Positions 19,026 through 27,299 of a DNA stretch of 64,000 bases are shown one piece after another. A program made the translations under genes and the position numbers. Position 1 is the first letter of the stretch. Each line of letters begins with the position of its first letter. The notes beneath the pieces were generated by a model. It made no database searches. It was not told where the DNA came from and was given only the letters and a program-made list of their open reading frames with translations. Origin of the DNA: an uncultured Acidobacteriaceae bacterium (lineage in GTDB: Bacteria; Acidobacteriota; Terriglobia; Terriglobales; Acidobacteriaceae); assembly GCA_903828675.1 (NCBI GenBank), contig CAIKND010000150.1, positions 1-64,000 of the forward strand, in the 5' to 3' direction.

Positions 19026-20507
19026 TCAACCGTGCTGGAGGAAGGGCGATAGAATCGCGAGTTGCTCCGGATGCACCTCGCAGGATTCAAAGGCGAAAGA
19101 GTGGGCCATCTCCGCGAGTTCGGCGGGCGAGTACTTGGCGAGCCGGCGCAGAATGAAGTCGAGCGCGGGAGGGTCAAAATCGCGTGTCACCTCGCGTGCC
19201 CACTGTTCCCGAATATCGCCATCGATATCCGTTACGGCCAAGAGTTTGCCAACGCCCTGATGGAAGAAAGCCTCCATCTCTTTGTAATGCTGTCGAAAGC
19301 CAGTAATTTCCGGAGATTCGAGGAAACGGCGCCAAGGAGTATCCATGCGCACAGTAACGATTCCCATGTCGCGCAGATCCTTGTAGCACCACATCGTCCA
19401 ACTCCATCCCTTTTCTTCGAAAATCGAAACCTGATCGCGCATTATGGCCAGTTGAGTCGCAAATGGCTGTGGGTTACTGCGGAAGACTCCAAACTCGGAA
19501 GCCATCACCGGGCAGTGCAAATGACTGGTTTCATATTTTGAATCGATTGTCTTGGCGAGTGCGGAGCGGTCGTATCGATTTCCGTCGACTACTGCGGGAT
19601 ATGAAGCAAGGCTGTCGAAGGTGCCACCCTTTTGACCAAACAATCCATCGCCTTGGTAATAGGGATGAATGCCAACAATGATATTGGGATCAGAAAAGAG
19701 ATCTTCGTGCAGGCTGGCAATATCTCTTGACCACAGATTTGGATCAAGCAGGATCATGTGCTCGCGATCGACTCTGCGAATCGCATGAATGCACGAGAGT
19801 GAGAAATCGTTAAGGAGAGGGATATTCGATGTGACCGGCTCGCCCAACAAGTTGTATGCGGCGATGATGGGATCGCCACTGTAGCGCCGCGCGATCTCAG
19901 CCCACAAGGCGACCGTGCGGTCGATGAAGGATCGATAGTTCCAGAAATAGGTCTCGCCGTAGGCGCTGCCTGCGTTCTGATCGCGCGCCTGTGCACCGGG
20001 TGCAGCATGCAGATCGAGAATCACCCAGATCTTGTATTTGCGACAAAGCTCGACGACGCGATGCAACTGGTGAAAACCATTCTCGATCCAGTTGCCTGGC
20101 TCGAGGTCGCTCTCGAAATGACGGTAGTTGAAGGGTAGTCGGACGACATTGAAGCCAGTGCAAGCCAGAAAGGCAATATCCGCCTCGGCGATATATGCCT
20201 GATCGTAGGCATTGAAGAAAGCCGTATACGATTCCGCGCCCAGCACTTTGCGGAATTGCTCTCGGATCTTCCACTCCGTCCAGGGCAGACCGATAATGTA
20301 GTCCTCGATCAGCATCCATCCGCCCAGATTCATTCCGCGTAGGCGAATCGTGTGTCCCCCCTCCACGATCTCTGGTCCCCTGGCCTGGAGTATGGAGGAC
20401 TTGGTCGCTGAACTTCCTATGATTTGTGAAAGACCAGGATTGTTTGCGGCCGCCAGCGCACCAGCGGCGAAAGATGCTTGCAGGAAACTGCGTCGATTCA
20501 TTTCCAC
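19026..20507 (-). CDS. Tat-exported GH5-type glycoside hydrolase
   Basis: 493 residues from a GTG at 20507; ATG at 20501 is equally possible. A twin-arginine signal (NRRSFLQASFAAGALAAA) suggests folded export. The (beta/alpha)8 domain shows GH5 landmarks: Arg in IRLRGMNLGGWM, LDLHAAPG, the acid/base Glu223 in NLLGEP (NEP is usual, so Asn is replaced by Gly), His281-Pro-Tyr-Tyr, and nucleophile Glu338 in ASEFG. The layout resembles the exo-beta-1,3-glucanase/cellulase group; substrate unknown. It sits 14 bases after the GntR regulator gene in an operon with deoC and a ROK kinase, so it may release sugars that induce the cluster. Confidence 0.85.
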   Translation of the reverse strand: MEMNRRSFLQASFAAGALAAANNPGLSQIIGSSATKSSILQARGPEIVEGGHTIRLRGMNLGGWMLIEDYIIGLPWTEWKIREQFRKVLGAESYTAFFNAYDQAYIAEADIAFLACTGFNVVRLPFNYRHFESDLEPGNWIENGFHQLHRVVELCRKYKIWVILDLHAAPGAQARDQNAGSAYGETYFWNYRSFIDRTVALWAEIARRYSGDPIIAAYNLLGEPVTSNIPLLNDFSLSCIHAIRRVDREHMILLDPNLWSRDIASLHEDLFSDPNIIVGIHPYYQGDGLFGQKGGTFDSLASYPAVVDGNRYDRSALAKTIDSKYETSHLHCPVMASEFGVFRSNPQPFATQLAIMRDQVSIFEEKGWSWTMWCYKDLRDMGIVTVRMDTPWRRFLESPEITGFRQHYKEMEAFFHQGVGKLLAVTDIDGDIREQWAREVTRDFDPPALDFILRRLAKYSPAELAEMAHSFAFESCEVHPEQLAILSPFLQHG

Positions 20508-20520
20508 GATCTCTCTTCTT

Positions 20521-21291
20521 CTACTTGGTTACGAGTTGGATAAGCCTGCCTGGCGACGAACGCGTTCGGTAGAACTCATAAGAGTCTCCACGATAGAGCG
20601 TCTTCTCCCACCATGTCGCTTTGGCCCCCGAATATCCTACCGCGGAGACCAGGAATGCCGGCGAACCGTTGGGTGTCTCCAATATCCGTGCCTCTTTGCT
20701 CCGCAGACAGACAGCCCGAATCGTCTGGTCGGACTCGGAAACACGAAGACCATATCGCTTGCGGCAAAGCTCATAAAATGAGCCGCGCAGTTCCTGGCGA
20801 GTGAGGCAGGGAAAAACACTGACGGGAATCCAGCGTCTTTCCAGGATGACTGGAATCCCATCGGCCAGACGCAGGCGAGTAATGGCAAACAGCTCTTCAT
20901 CGCTGCTGATCTGCAGCTTCTCAGCAACTTCAGGTTCCGCGGCGGAGGCTGTAATCTGCTCGAATTGCAGAACACGCGTCGAGGGCTTCCTGCCTGCTTC
21001 TTTAGTCTTCTCAGTAAAGCTGATGAGCGCCTGCACATCGAAGTTAAGGCGGGGTGGGCAGACAAATGTGCCCACGCCTTTCCGGAATTCGAGCAACCCT
21101 TCGGAGACCATGCCGCCCAGTACCTTGTTGGCCGTGGGGCGGCTGACCTGGAACCGTTCGGCGATCTGACGCTCGGTCAGGAATTGATCGCCTTCGGCGA
21201 ACTCTCCGCGGCGCAAAAGCTGGCGAAGAATCTCATTCATCTGCTGGTACATGGGCTCGCGCACGAGCCGCTTTGCGTCAGTCTGAGCCAT
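20521..21291 (-). CDS. GntR/HutC-family transcriptional regulator
   Basis: 256 residues from ATG 21291; a TTG 12 bases upstream is too close to the GGGGAG to be preferred. The N-terminal winged helix (MYQQMNEILRQLL, then LTERQIAERFQVSRPTANKVLGGMVSEGLLEF) is followed by a UTRA-like ligand domain from about residue 80, with the typical ITRLRLADGIPVILERRWI strand. HutC-type proteins usually repress sugar or amino-acid catabolism genes and release DNA on binding a pathway metabolite, often a phosphorylated sugar. Location between deoC and GH5 suggests local control. Confidence 0.88.
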   Translation of the reverse strand: MAQTDAKRLVREPMYQQMNEILRQLLRRGEFAEGDQFLTERQIAERFQVSRPTANKVLGGMVSEGLLEFRKGVGTFVCPPRLNFDVQALISFTEKTKEAGRKPSTRVLQFEQITASAAEPEVAEKLQISSDEELFAITRLRLADGIPVILERRWIPVSVFPCLTRQELRGSFYELCRKRYGLRVSESDQTIRAVCLRSKEARILETPNGSPAFLVSAVGYSGAKATWWEKTLYRGDSYEFYRTRSSPGRLIQLVTK

Positions 21292-21389
21292 AGCGAAAGT
21301 CAATCTCCCCTTGTGTTTGGGGACTTCAAATGTGTTTCTTTGAGTTAGCGTCTATCTCGGTCAACCGCTATTCACTAGACGCGGCAGGG

Positions 21390-21404
21390 TGCCACTCTAT
21401 GGCA
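21390..21404. promoter_or_regulatory. Possible operator TGCCA-N5-TGGCA upstream of gntR
   Basis: A short perfect inverted repeat lies between the deoC stop and the gntR start, on the promoter side of gntR. It loosely resembles the palindrome upstream of the ROK gene. With 5-bp arms this is weak evidence. Confidence 0.25.
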
Positions 21405-21412
21405 GTGTAGTT

Positions 21413-22153
21413 TCAGTATCCGGCGGTGGACGTCGCCTGAGCTGACGTTGGCGGAGTGATCGGCCCCAGCCCCAACCGTTTGCGGCAATCTTCCAGCATC
21501 GTTTCTGTTCGGGTGGCGCCCACCCGGCTCACACCGATTTCGCGCACGGCCAGCAAACCATCCAGGTCGCGAATGCCGCCAGCTGCTTTGACCTGCACGT
21601 TGGCCGGAGAATGCGCGCGCATCAGTTCCAGATCGGCCATTGTGGCGCCGCTGGGAGCATACCCGGTTGAGGTCTTCACCCAGTCGACACCAATCTCACC
21701 ACAGATTTCGCAAAGGCGGATCTTCGCAGCATCGTCCTGATAAGCATTTTCAAAAATCACTTTGATCTTCGCTCCCGCGCGATGAATCATCTCGGTCAGG
21801 GCGACCAGTTCACTTCTCACATATTGCCAATCCCCGCTTCGAGCCTTGCTGATGTTGATGACGATATCCAGTTCCTGCCCACCATCGTCGAGAGCCTGCT
21901 GTGCTTCGGCGAGCTTCACTGCGGTGGTATGTCCACCATGAGGAAAGCCAATCGTAGTGCTGGCCTGAACGGTGCTCCCGGCCAACACCTCCGCACACCG
22001 CTTCAGCGCATAGGGCAGGATGCAGACGCTGGCGACGTTGTAACGCAAGGCCAGGGCGCATCCCTCTTCCAGTTCACGCGTAGTGAGCGTGGGGTTAAGC
22101 AGCGAGTGGTCAATCATTTTGGCAATCGCGTAGTAATCGTATGCCTTTGGCAT
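21413..22153 (-). CDS. deoC: Deoxyribose-phosphate aldolase
   Basis: 246 residues. GAGGAGAG sits five bases before the ATG. It is a class I aldolase TIM barrel with Asp96 in ELDIVIN, the Schiff-base Lys160 in DWVKTSTGYAPSGAT and Lys189 in VQVKAAGGIRD, all matching DeoC. It converts 2-deoxy-D-ribose 5-phosphate to glyceraldehyde 3-phosphate and acetaldehyde. It begins 10 bases after the ROK kinase stop. Placement with a sugar kinase, a GntR regulator and a glycosidase could mean a DeoC-like aldolase for another sugar phosphate, but the active site looks standard. Confidence 0.92.
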   Translation of the reverse strand: MPKAYDYYAIAKMIDHSLLNPTLTTRELEEGCALALRYNVASVCILPYALKRCAEVLAGSTVQASTTIGFPHGGHTTAVKLAEAQQALDDGGQELDIVINISKARSGDWQYVRSELVALTEMIHRAGAKIKVIFENAYQDDAAKIRLCEICGEIGVDWVKTSTGYAPSGATMADLELMRAHSPANVQVKAAGGIRDLDGLLAVREIGVSRVGATRTETMLEDCRKRLGLGPITPPTSAQATSTAGY

Positions 22154-22162
22154 TTTCTCTCC

Positions 22163-23179
22163 TCAGGCCAAAGCCTGGTCGGTTCTGGCAAATTCCGGAT
22201 TTGCGTTTGAGTCAAACTGCTGAGCCGCAAGTGCGACTCCGCCCAATGCACCGCACTTCTCTCCCAGGGCCGATATCCGGATCGTGACAAATTCCGCCGG
22301 GAACATCCGCACGCGCCGCAACAACTCCCGGCGCACTGGTTCGAGCAGCATTTCGCCTAGCGAGGAAAGCCCGCCGCCGATCACCACGCGCCTGACTGCT
22401 GTGACGCTAACCGCATTGGCGATTCCGATGCCCAAGTACTTGGCTGCAGATTCGATTGCCGCTGCAACCGCCTGATAGCCGCACAGTGCGGCACTGGCCA
22501 TCAGCGTCGCCGTGACTTTGGCCGGATCGCCCTGCGTCAATTCGCTCAGCCGTGGAGCCAGTCCCTGCATCATCAACGCACTTCCTGCCCTGGCCAGTGC
22601 TGGGCCGCTGACCAGGGTCTCCAGACACCCATTCGCCCCGCAGGAACAGGGTGGTCCGTCAGGAAGGATGGTGTGGTGTCCAATCTCACCTGCCGCGCCA
22701 ATAGCGCCCAGGCGCAGTCTGCCGTCCAGCACCAGACCGCCGCCTATGCCTGTTCCCACGGTCACGAACAGCATGTCTTCACCGGCTTGCCCCGAACCGT
22801 ATGTGAACTCCCCCAGTGCCGCGATGCGCGCATCATTCATAAGGAAAACAGGTCGTCCTCCTTCCTCGACAAATGCGGCAGATATCGGAAAATCGCGCCA
22901 CGAAACCGGCAGATTGGGCAGAAATAGGATTTTGCCTGCGTCTCCGTCGATCAGCCCTGGCAATCCTATGCCAATTGCCCGGAGCTTCTGTCTATGGGCT
23001 TGGCACAGCTCGTTCAGCAATTTGGAGGTTCGCCGCACCGCCTGTTCCGGACCCTATTCGGCCTGGGTTGGAATTACTCCCTCGGAGAGGATTCTGCCGC
23101 CTTTGCCGGCAACAACCGCAGCTATCTTTGTTCCGCCCAGGTCCACCCCAGCAAAAACCTCAAACTCGTCTCGACTCAC
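22163..23179 (-). pseudogene. ROK-family sugar kinase interrupted by an amber codon
   Basis: A frame of 338 codons starts at GTG 23179 with GGGAG upstream and SRDEFEVFAGVDLGGTKIAAV (phosphate-1 ATP motif DLGGTK). It is stopped by TAG at codon 42 (23054-23056), between IPTQAE and GPEQAVRRTSK. One substitution (GAG to TAG) would explain it. The rest is intact: GIGLPGLID, catalytic NDARIAALGEF, and GEIGHHT followed by the zinc CSCGANGCLE motif, as in glucokinase/NagK-like ROK enzymes. An internal start at 23038 would lack the ATP motif. It is therefore a recent pseudogene, a suppressed or read-through codon, or a base error. It leads the operon with deoC. Confidence 0.8.
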
Positions 23180-23207
23180 GCAGTCGCTCCCTCGGACTAG
23201 TCACATT

Positions 23208-23220
23208 GTGGCATAGCCAC
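23208..23220. promoter_or_regulatory. Palindrome GTGGC-ATA-GCCAC, candidate operator
   Basis: A perfect inverted repeat lies 29 bases upstream of the ROK kinase start, at the head of the ROK-deoC-gntR-GH5 operon. Its size and AT centre resemble HutC-subfamily operators. The regulator encoded at 20521-21291 is the obvious candidate to bind it. This is inference from position and symmetry only. Confidence 0.4.
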
Positions 23221-23254
23221 TATATCGCATAGCGGATAGCGTCGAGTCGTCAAG

Positions 23255-23389
23255 GCTCCATTCCCAAGGACTGTAAAGCTCCGCGTGACAGTTGTGGCAA
23301 TTGCATAAACCGCGTTTCCAGCCTGCGTCGCCTCAATCGAGCATGTGATTGCCGAGGATCAGCGGGACAGTAGACCCTGTAACCGTACA
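23255..23389 (-). pseudogene. Ig-like (Big_3/MBG-type) repeat gene fragment
   Basis: On the minus strand next to the IS6 end, two frames together read CTVTGSTVPLILG, then CSIEATQAGNAVYAIATTVT and RSFTV. This matches the C-terminal strands of Ig-like repeats common in large acidobacterial surface proteins. A frameshift separates the two pieces and no start or upstream part remains. Identification rests on about 45 residues. Confidence 0.45.
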
Positions 23390-24218
23390 GGTTCTGGTGC
23401 AAATAGAGCGGTTGCGCGGTTTACATTGGTGATTTCGATGAAACGGGTCGAAAGTGGGAGGCATTAAGGATCTGTTTGGGGGGGGCGACACTTCGGCCGG
23501 GATGTGATCATCCTGTGTGTGCGCTGGTACTTTAGTTACAAACTCAGCTTTCGCGACCTGGTCGAGATGATGGGCGAACGCGGGCTGCGCCTTTCGCATA
23601 CCACGATCATGCGCTGGGTGCAGCGGTATGCGCCGGAGTTCGAGAAGCGCTGGACTCGCTTTGCATGCAAGGGCGGCCCGTCCTGGCGTGTGGACGAGAC
23701 GTATCTGAAAGTGCGAGGAAAATGGGTCTATCTGTATCGTGCCGTAGACCGGGATGGCAACACCATCTACTTCCGACTTAGTCCAACAAGGGACGTCGCG
23801 GCAGCCAAGGCGTTTTTCCGCAAGGCGCTTCGTACCCAACAACGCGCGCCGGTCAGTATCACGTTGGATGGCTACGCCGCTTCACGCCGAGCAGTGCGCA
23901 AGATGGCAGGGGAAGACGAGGCATGGAAGCACACCAAGCTGCGATCATCGAAATACCTGAACAATTTGATCGAACAGGATCACCGGGGCATCGAATCCAC
24001 AACAGGGCCGATGCTCGGCTTCAAAAACTCTGATTGCGCATCTACCACCATCGCCGGCATCGAACTGCTCCGCCGCATTCGTAAAGGACAATTCGCCCTG
24101 GGGCGTCTCTACCTCAAGAATCAAACTGCCCCTGCAATCTGGAATGCGGTTCTTGCCGCATAGTCTTCAGCCCTCATCTGACCTTGCTTCATCCCTCGTA
24201 CATATTTGCACCAGAGCC
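23390..24218 (+). mobile_element. IS6-family insertion sequence
   Basis: 829 bp bounded by 16-bp inverted repeats differing at one base (GGTTCTGGTGCAAATA left, GGCTCTGGTGCAAATA as read from the right end). It contains one transposase frame. IS6 elements make 8-bp target duplications, but the flanks (ACCGTACA and ACTCAATT) do not match. The copy therefore probably resulted from recombination between elements or later deletion, consistent with different gene fragments on its two sides. Confidence 0.88.
23454..24163 (+). pseudogene. IS6-family transposase, frameshifted in a G8 run
   Basis: From 23504 the frame reads VIILCVRWYFSYKLSFRDL, with the DDE residues in WRVDETYLKV, ITLDGYAAS and NLIEQDHRGIE, ending at 24163, so the catalytic domain is complete. 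The expected N-terminus (GGIKDLF, from GTG 23454) lies in a different frame, and the two meet in the run of eight G at 23478-23485. Family members read KDLF-R-GRHF across this site. So the gene is inactivated, uses slippage at the G run, or contains a homopolymer error. A shortened protein from GTG 23504 would lack a few N-terminal residues. Confidence 0.75.
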
Positions 24219-24545
24219 ACTCAATTCATAGCAATACGGGCAGAGCGGATTCGGAGAATCATGCGGAAGATCGCTCGTCTGCAATTCAATCGCCTCGACC
24301 GAAGAGGGCAATTCGATACGCAAATGGCCCGCCGTTCTCGCGCCTCTACCTATAACTTCGAGCAGGGCGTCACCTTCAATTCCAGAATTGGCAATCAAGC
24401 CCGTTGCCTGGGCATTCTGCTTCGCCATGGCTCTTTCAATCGCCTCGGCGATGCCGTTTGTTCCACAAGTGATCTCATGCCGCGAACTTCAGCGAGCGGC
24501 AACCACGTATGAATTCTCCCCGCGTACGTCAATCGTGGAATTGCT
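24219..24545 (-). pseudogene. Unrecognised gene fragment between IS6 and dehydratase gene
   Basis: Downstream of the dehydratase gene, two minus-strand frames read as one possible protein. The first piece is IPRLTYAGRIHTWLPLAEVRG. The second is ITCGTNGIAEAIERAM, then GLIANSGIEGDALLEV, then ELPSSVEAIELQTSD, ending at CPYCYEL where the IS6 begins. A single missing base near 24455 would join them. The pieces look protein-like and end in a CxxC pair, but I cannot name a family. Truncation by the IS6 element is likely. Confidence 0.35.
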
Positions 24546-26276
24546 TTAGTGCGCTTCGCGCTTAACCGTAGTTCCACGGCAGCCGACAAGAAAATCCAGG
24601 TCGGCGCCCTCCGATGCTTGCATTACATGCTGAACATACATCTGCTGATAGCCACCGGTCAGCGGCAAAGGAGCTTGTTTCCAGCTTGCCCGCCGGCGAG
24701 CGAGTTCAGCGTCAGACACATCCAGATGCAAACTCCGCGCTTCCACGTCGAGTTCGATGAAGTCTCCTTCTTGTACAAGCGCCAGCGGTCCGCCGGCAGC
24801 GGCCTCGGGGCACACGTGCAGAACCACCGTCCCGTATGCTGTACCGCTCATTCTGGCATCTGAAATCCGAACCATGTCCTTAATCCCCCGGGCGAGAACC
24901 TTCGGTGGTAGGCCCATGTTGCCAACTTCCGCCATGCCCGGATAGCCCTTCGGGCCACAGTTTTGAAGGACAAGTATCGAGTCTTCGTCCACATCAAGGT
25001 CCGGATCCATGATCCGCTCCTTATATTGTTCAATTGTGTTAAAGACGACTGCCCGGCCGCGATGGCACATAAGGTCCGGCGATGCGGCGGAGGGCTTTAG
25101 AACAGCGCCATCCGGCGCAAGATTCCCACGCAGTATTGCCATTCCGCCTTGCTTCACAAGGGGATTGTCAAACCGACGTATTACCTCTTCATCCCAATTT
25201 GGAGCGTCTTTGCAGTTCTCCCCAATCGCCTTTCCAGTAACAGTCAACGCATTCGAATGCAGTAACTCGTGCGCGTCGAGCGCCCGGATAACCGCGGGAA
25301 GTCCGCCCGCATAGTAGTAGTCCTCCATCAGGAAGCGGCCTGAAGGCATCAGATCGACAAGTGTTGGGACATTTCGTCCAATGCGGTCCCAATCATCGAG
25401 CGCTAGCGGAACGCCGATACGTCCCGCGATCGCCAGCAGATGAATCACGGCATTGGTAGAACCTCCGATCGCGCCGTTCACGCGGATGGCATTCTCAAAT
25501 GCGCTTCGCGTCAGGATCTTGGAAAGGGTAAGACCCTCATGAACCATCTCAACTATGCGACGACCGGACATATGCGCCAACACTCCACGGCGCGAGTCGA
25601 CCGCGGGTATTGCGGCGTTTTGAGGGAGAGCGATACCCAGAGCTTCGACCATATTCGCCATGGTTGACGCCGTGCCCATCGTCATGCAGGAACCCGCGGA
25701 TCGAGACATGCAGGTCTCTGCTTCTCTGAACTCCAGTTGGGACATCGCTCCGGCTTTTAACTCTTCGCTAAACCTCCACAGATCCGTGCCCGAGCCGATT
25801 TCTTTGCCCCGATATTTGCCGTTAAGCATTGGGCCGCCAGAGACAACAATCGCTGGAACGTCGCAGCTTGCTGCTCCCATGACCAGTGACACCGTGGTTT
25901 TGTCGCATCCGCACAGCAGCACAACGCCATCGATCGGGTTGCCGCGAATGCTCTCTTCCACATCCATGCTGACCAGATTGCGGAAGAGCATCGCCGTGGG
26001 GCGAAGGGTTGATTCACCCAGGGACATCACCGGAAATTCAAGCGGAAGGCCGCCCGCTTCCCAAACTCCACGCTTCACGTGCTCGGCGATTGAGCGCAAG
26101 TGTGCATTGCAGGGGGTTAATTCGGACCACGTGTTGCAGATTCCAATCACCGGCCTGCCATCGAAGACATGATCCGGAAATCCCTGGTTGCGCATCCATC
26201 CACGATGGACAAAACTGTCCTTGTCATCCCGGCCAAACCAGGCCGCGGACCTGAACGTCTTCTTCTGATCGGACAT
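24546..26276 (-). CDS. IlvD/Edd-family dehydratase, probably sugar-acid type
   Basis: 576 residues from ATG 26276, chosen over a TTG 15 bases upstream because GGAG lies nine bases before the ATG. Cluster cysteines are seen at Cys47 (GICNTW), Cys124 (CGCDKTT, with the adjacent Lys that is carbamylated in the family) and Cys197 (GSCMTMGTAST). The C-terminal catalytic Ser is in SDARMSGTAYG. Length and the early FGRDDKDSFVHRGWMRNQG motif fit L-arabinonate/D-xylonate dehydratases rather than the branched-chain IlvD. It would dehydrate a sugar acid to a 2-keto-3-deoxy acid using an Fe-S cluster and Mg. The adjacent FadR regulator and divergent SDR dehydrogenase support an oxidative sugar pathway; substrate unproven. 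Confidence 0.85.
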   Translation of the reverse strand: MSDQKKTFRSAAWFGRDDKDSFVHRGWMRNQGFPDHVFDGRPVIGICNTWSELTPCNAHLRSIAEHVKRGVWEAGGLPLEFPVMSLGESTLRPTAMLFRNLVSMDVEESIRGNPIDGVVLLCGCDKTTVSLVMGAASCDVPAIVVSGGPMLNGKYRGKEIGSGTDLWRFSEELKAGAMSQLEFREAETCMSRSAGSCMTMGTASTMANMVEALGIALPQNAAIPAVDSRRGVLAHMSGRRIVEMVHEGLTLSKILTRSAFENAIRVNGAIGGSTNAVIHLLAIAGRIGVPLALDDWDRIGRNVPTLVDLMPSGRFLMEDYYYAGGLPAVIRALDAHELLHSNALTVTGKAIGENCKDAPNWDEEVIRRFDNPLVKQGGMAILRGNLAPDGAVLKPSAASPDLMCHRGRAVVFNTIEQYKERIMDPDLDVDEDSILVLQNCGPKGYPGMAEVGNMGLPPKVLARGIKDMVRISDARMSGTAYGTVVLHVCPEAAAGGPLALVQEGDFIELDVEARSLHLDVSDAELARRRASWKQAPLPLTGGYQQMYVQHVMQASEGADLDFLVGCRGTTVKREAH

Positions 26277-26293
26277 CTCGATTGACTCCAATT

Positions 26294-27073
26294 CTAGGAA
26301 CTCTTGCGTGAATGAGCGCGGCTCTTGTTCTTCATTGCTCTCCGAGTCTGAGTGGCAATGTCCTTCGAGGTTTGGCTAAGTATCGCGAGCATTGCGGCCT
26401 CCGCTTGGTCGCCATTTCGCGCTTCGAAGGCATCCACGACCGCACGATGAAGCGAGAGAGTCTTTCTATAAAGAGCGCGGTTGCTGCTGGTGAGTCGAAA
26501 GCTAGCTCTCAACGCAGCTTGAATTAGTGCGCCGAATGGCCTCATAAACGCGTTATGTGTTGCCTCCAGCACCGCCAGGTGAAAACGCAAATCCGATTCC
26601 ACGGATGATGGCAAATCTCCCTTCGCGCTTTCCATTCCCCGATGAGCCTCTCGAATCTCCGCCAGATCTTCCGTGGTGGCACGGGTGGCCGCCAGGCGCG
26701 CCGCCGCCGGCTCTACAGCTTTCCGCACCTCCACTAGGTCGTTCATATCTGGTGGAACACCTGCCCCAGAGAAAAGCCAGCTCAAAACATCAGGATCGAG
26801 CATATTCCACTCCGCGCGTGGTCTGACCCTGGTTCCTGTCTTGCGCCGGACTTCCACCAGCCCTTTGGAGGCAAGTACCTTGATTGCTTCACGGATCGCG
26901 GTTCTGCTGACGCCGAGTTCCGTCCCGAGTGAAGCCTCGTTGGGCAGAACCGAGCCCGGTTCGATAAGGCCCTGCGCGATCAGCGAGCCGATTCGGCCGG
27001 CCACCTCATGATGAAGGCTGGGCCGGGTCAGTGAGACCGCCTCCCCTGACTTCCATTTGAACTTCCTGTTCAC
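26294..27073 (-). CDS. FadR-subfamily GntR regulator with FCD domain
   Basis: 259 residues. The N-terminal winged helix (SLHHEVAGRIGSLIAQ, then LPNEASLGTELGVSRTAIREAIKVLASKGLVEV) is followed by an all-helical FCD domain. The putative metal/ligand residues are Asp and His in DLRFHLAVLEATHN and His in LSLHRAVVDAF. The stop lies 17 bases before the dehydratase start, so the two form an operon. FadR/FCD regulators of this type commonly control hexuronate or sugar-acid genes; this one probably controls the dehydratase and the divergent SDR. Confidence 0.9.
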   Translation of the reverse strand: MNRKFKWKSGEAVSLTRPSLHHEVAGRIGSLIAQGLIEPGSVLPNEASLGTELGVSRTAIREAIKVLASKGLVEVRRKTGTRVRPRAEWNMLDPDVLSWLFSGAGVPPDMNDLVEVRKAVEPAAARLAATRATTEDLAEIREAHRGMESAKGDLPSSVESDLRFHLAVLEATHNAFMRPFGALIQAALRASFRLTSSNRALYRKTLSLHRAVVDAFEARNGDQAEAAMLAILSQTSKDIATQTRRAMKNKSRAHSRKSS

Positions 27074-27299
27074 GCAAATAAGTATACATATGATGTTTCA
27101 TTTGGATATACTCTCTCTGTCCAAATCCCACCCCGCCATGCGAGGGCCTATCTGATGCCTCGCGTGAAAGGCAGAACAGGAATTCGACCCATCTCCCTCA
27201 AGGAGTGCTCGAATTCTTCTCGCGAATCCAGTCGACTTCCAGCCAGAGCGGCTTCGACAACTCCACAGTCAAGGGAAGAAACTAGTCAACGGAGAGAAG
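27074..27299. promoter_or_regulatory. Divergent promoter region, possible FadR operator
   Basis: 226 bases between the FadR gene and the SDR gene. An AT-rich stretch at 27083-27111 contains GTATACATATGA and, about four bases later, TCATTTGGATATAC, an imperfect inverted repeat that could be an operator over the fadR-type promoter. GGAGAG precedes the SDR start. No exact promoter boxes are claimed. Confidence 0.35.

Noticed and set aside
22163-23038. A shorter functional ROK protein starting at GTG 23038
   Set aside because: It would lack the N-terminal strand and the DLGGTK phosphate-binding motif required for ATP binding, so it would not be a working kinase.
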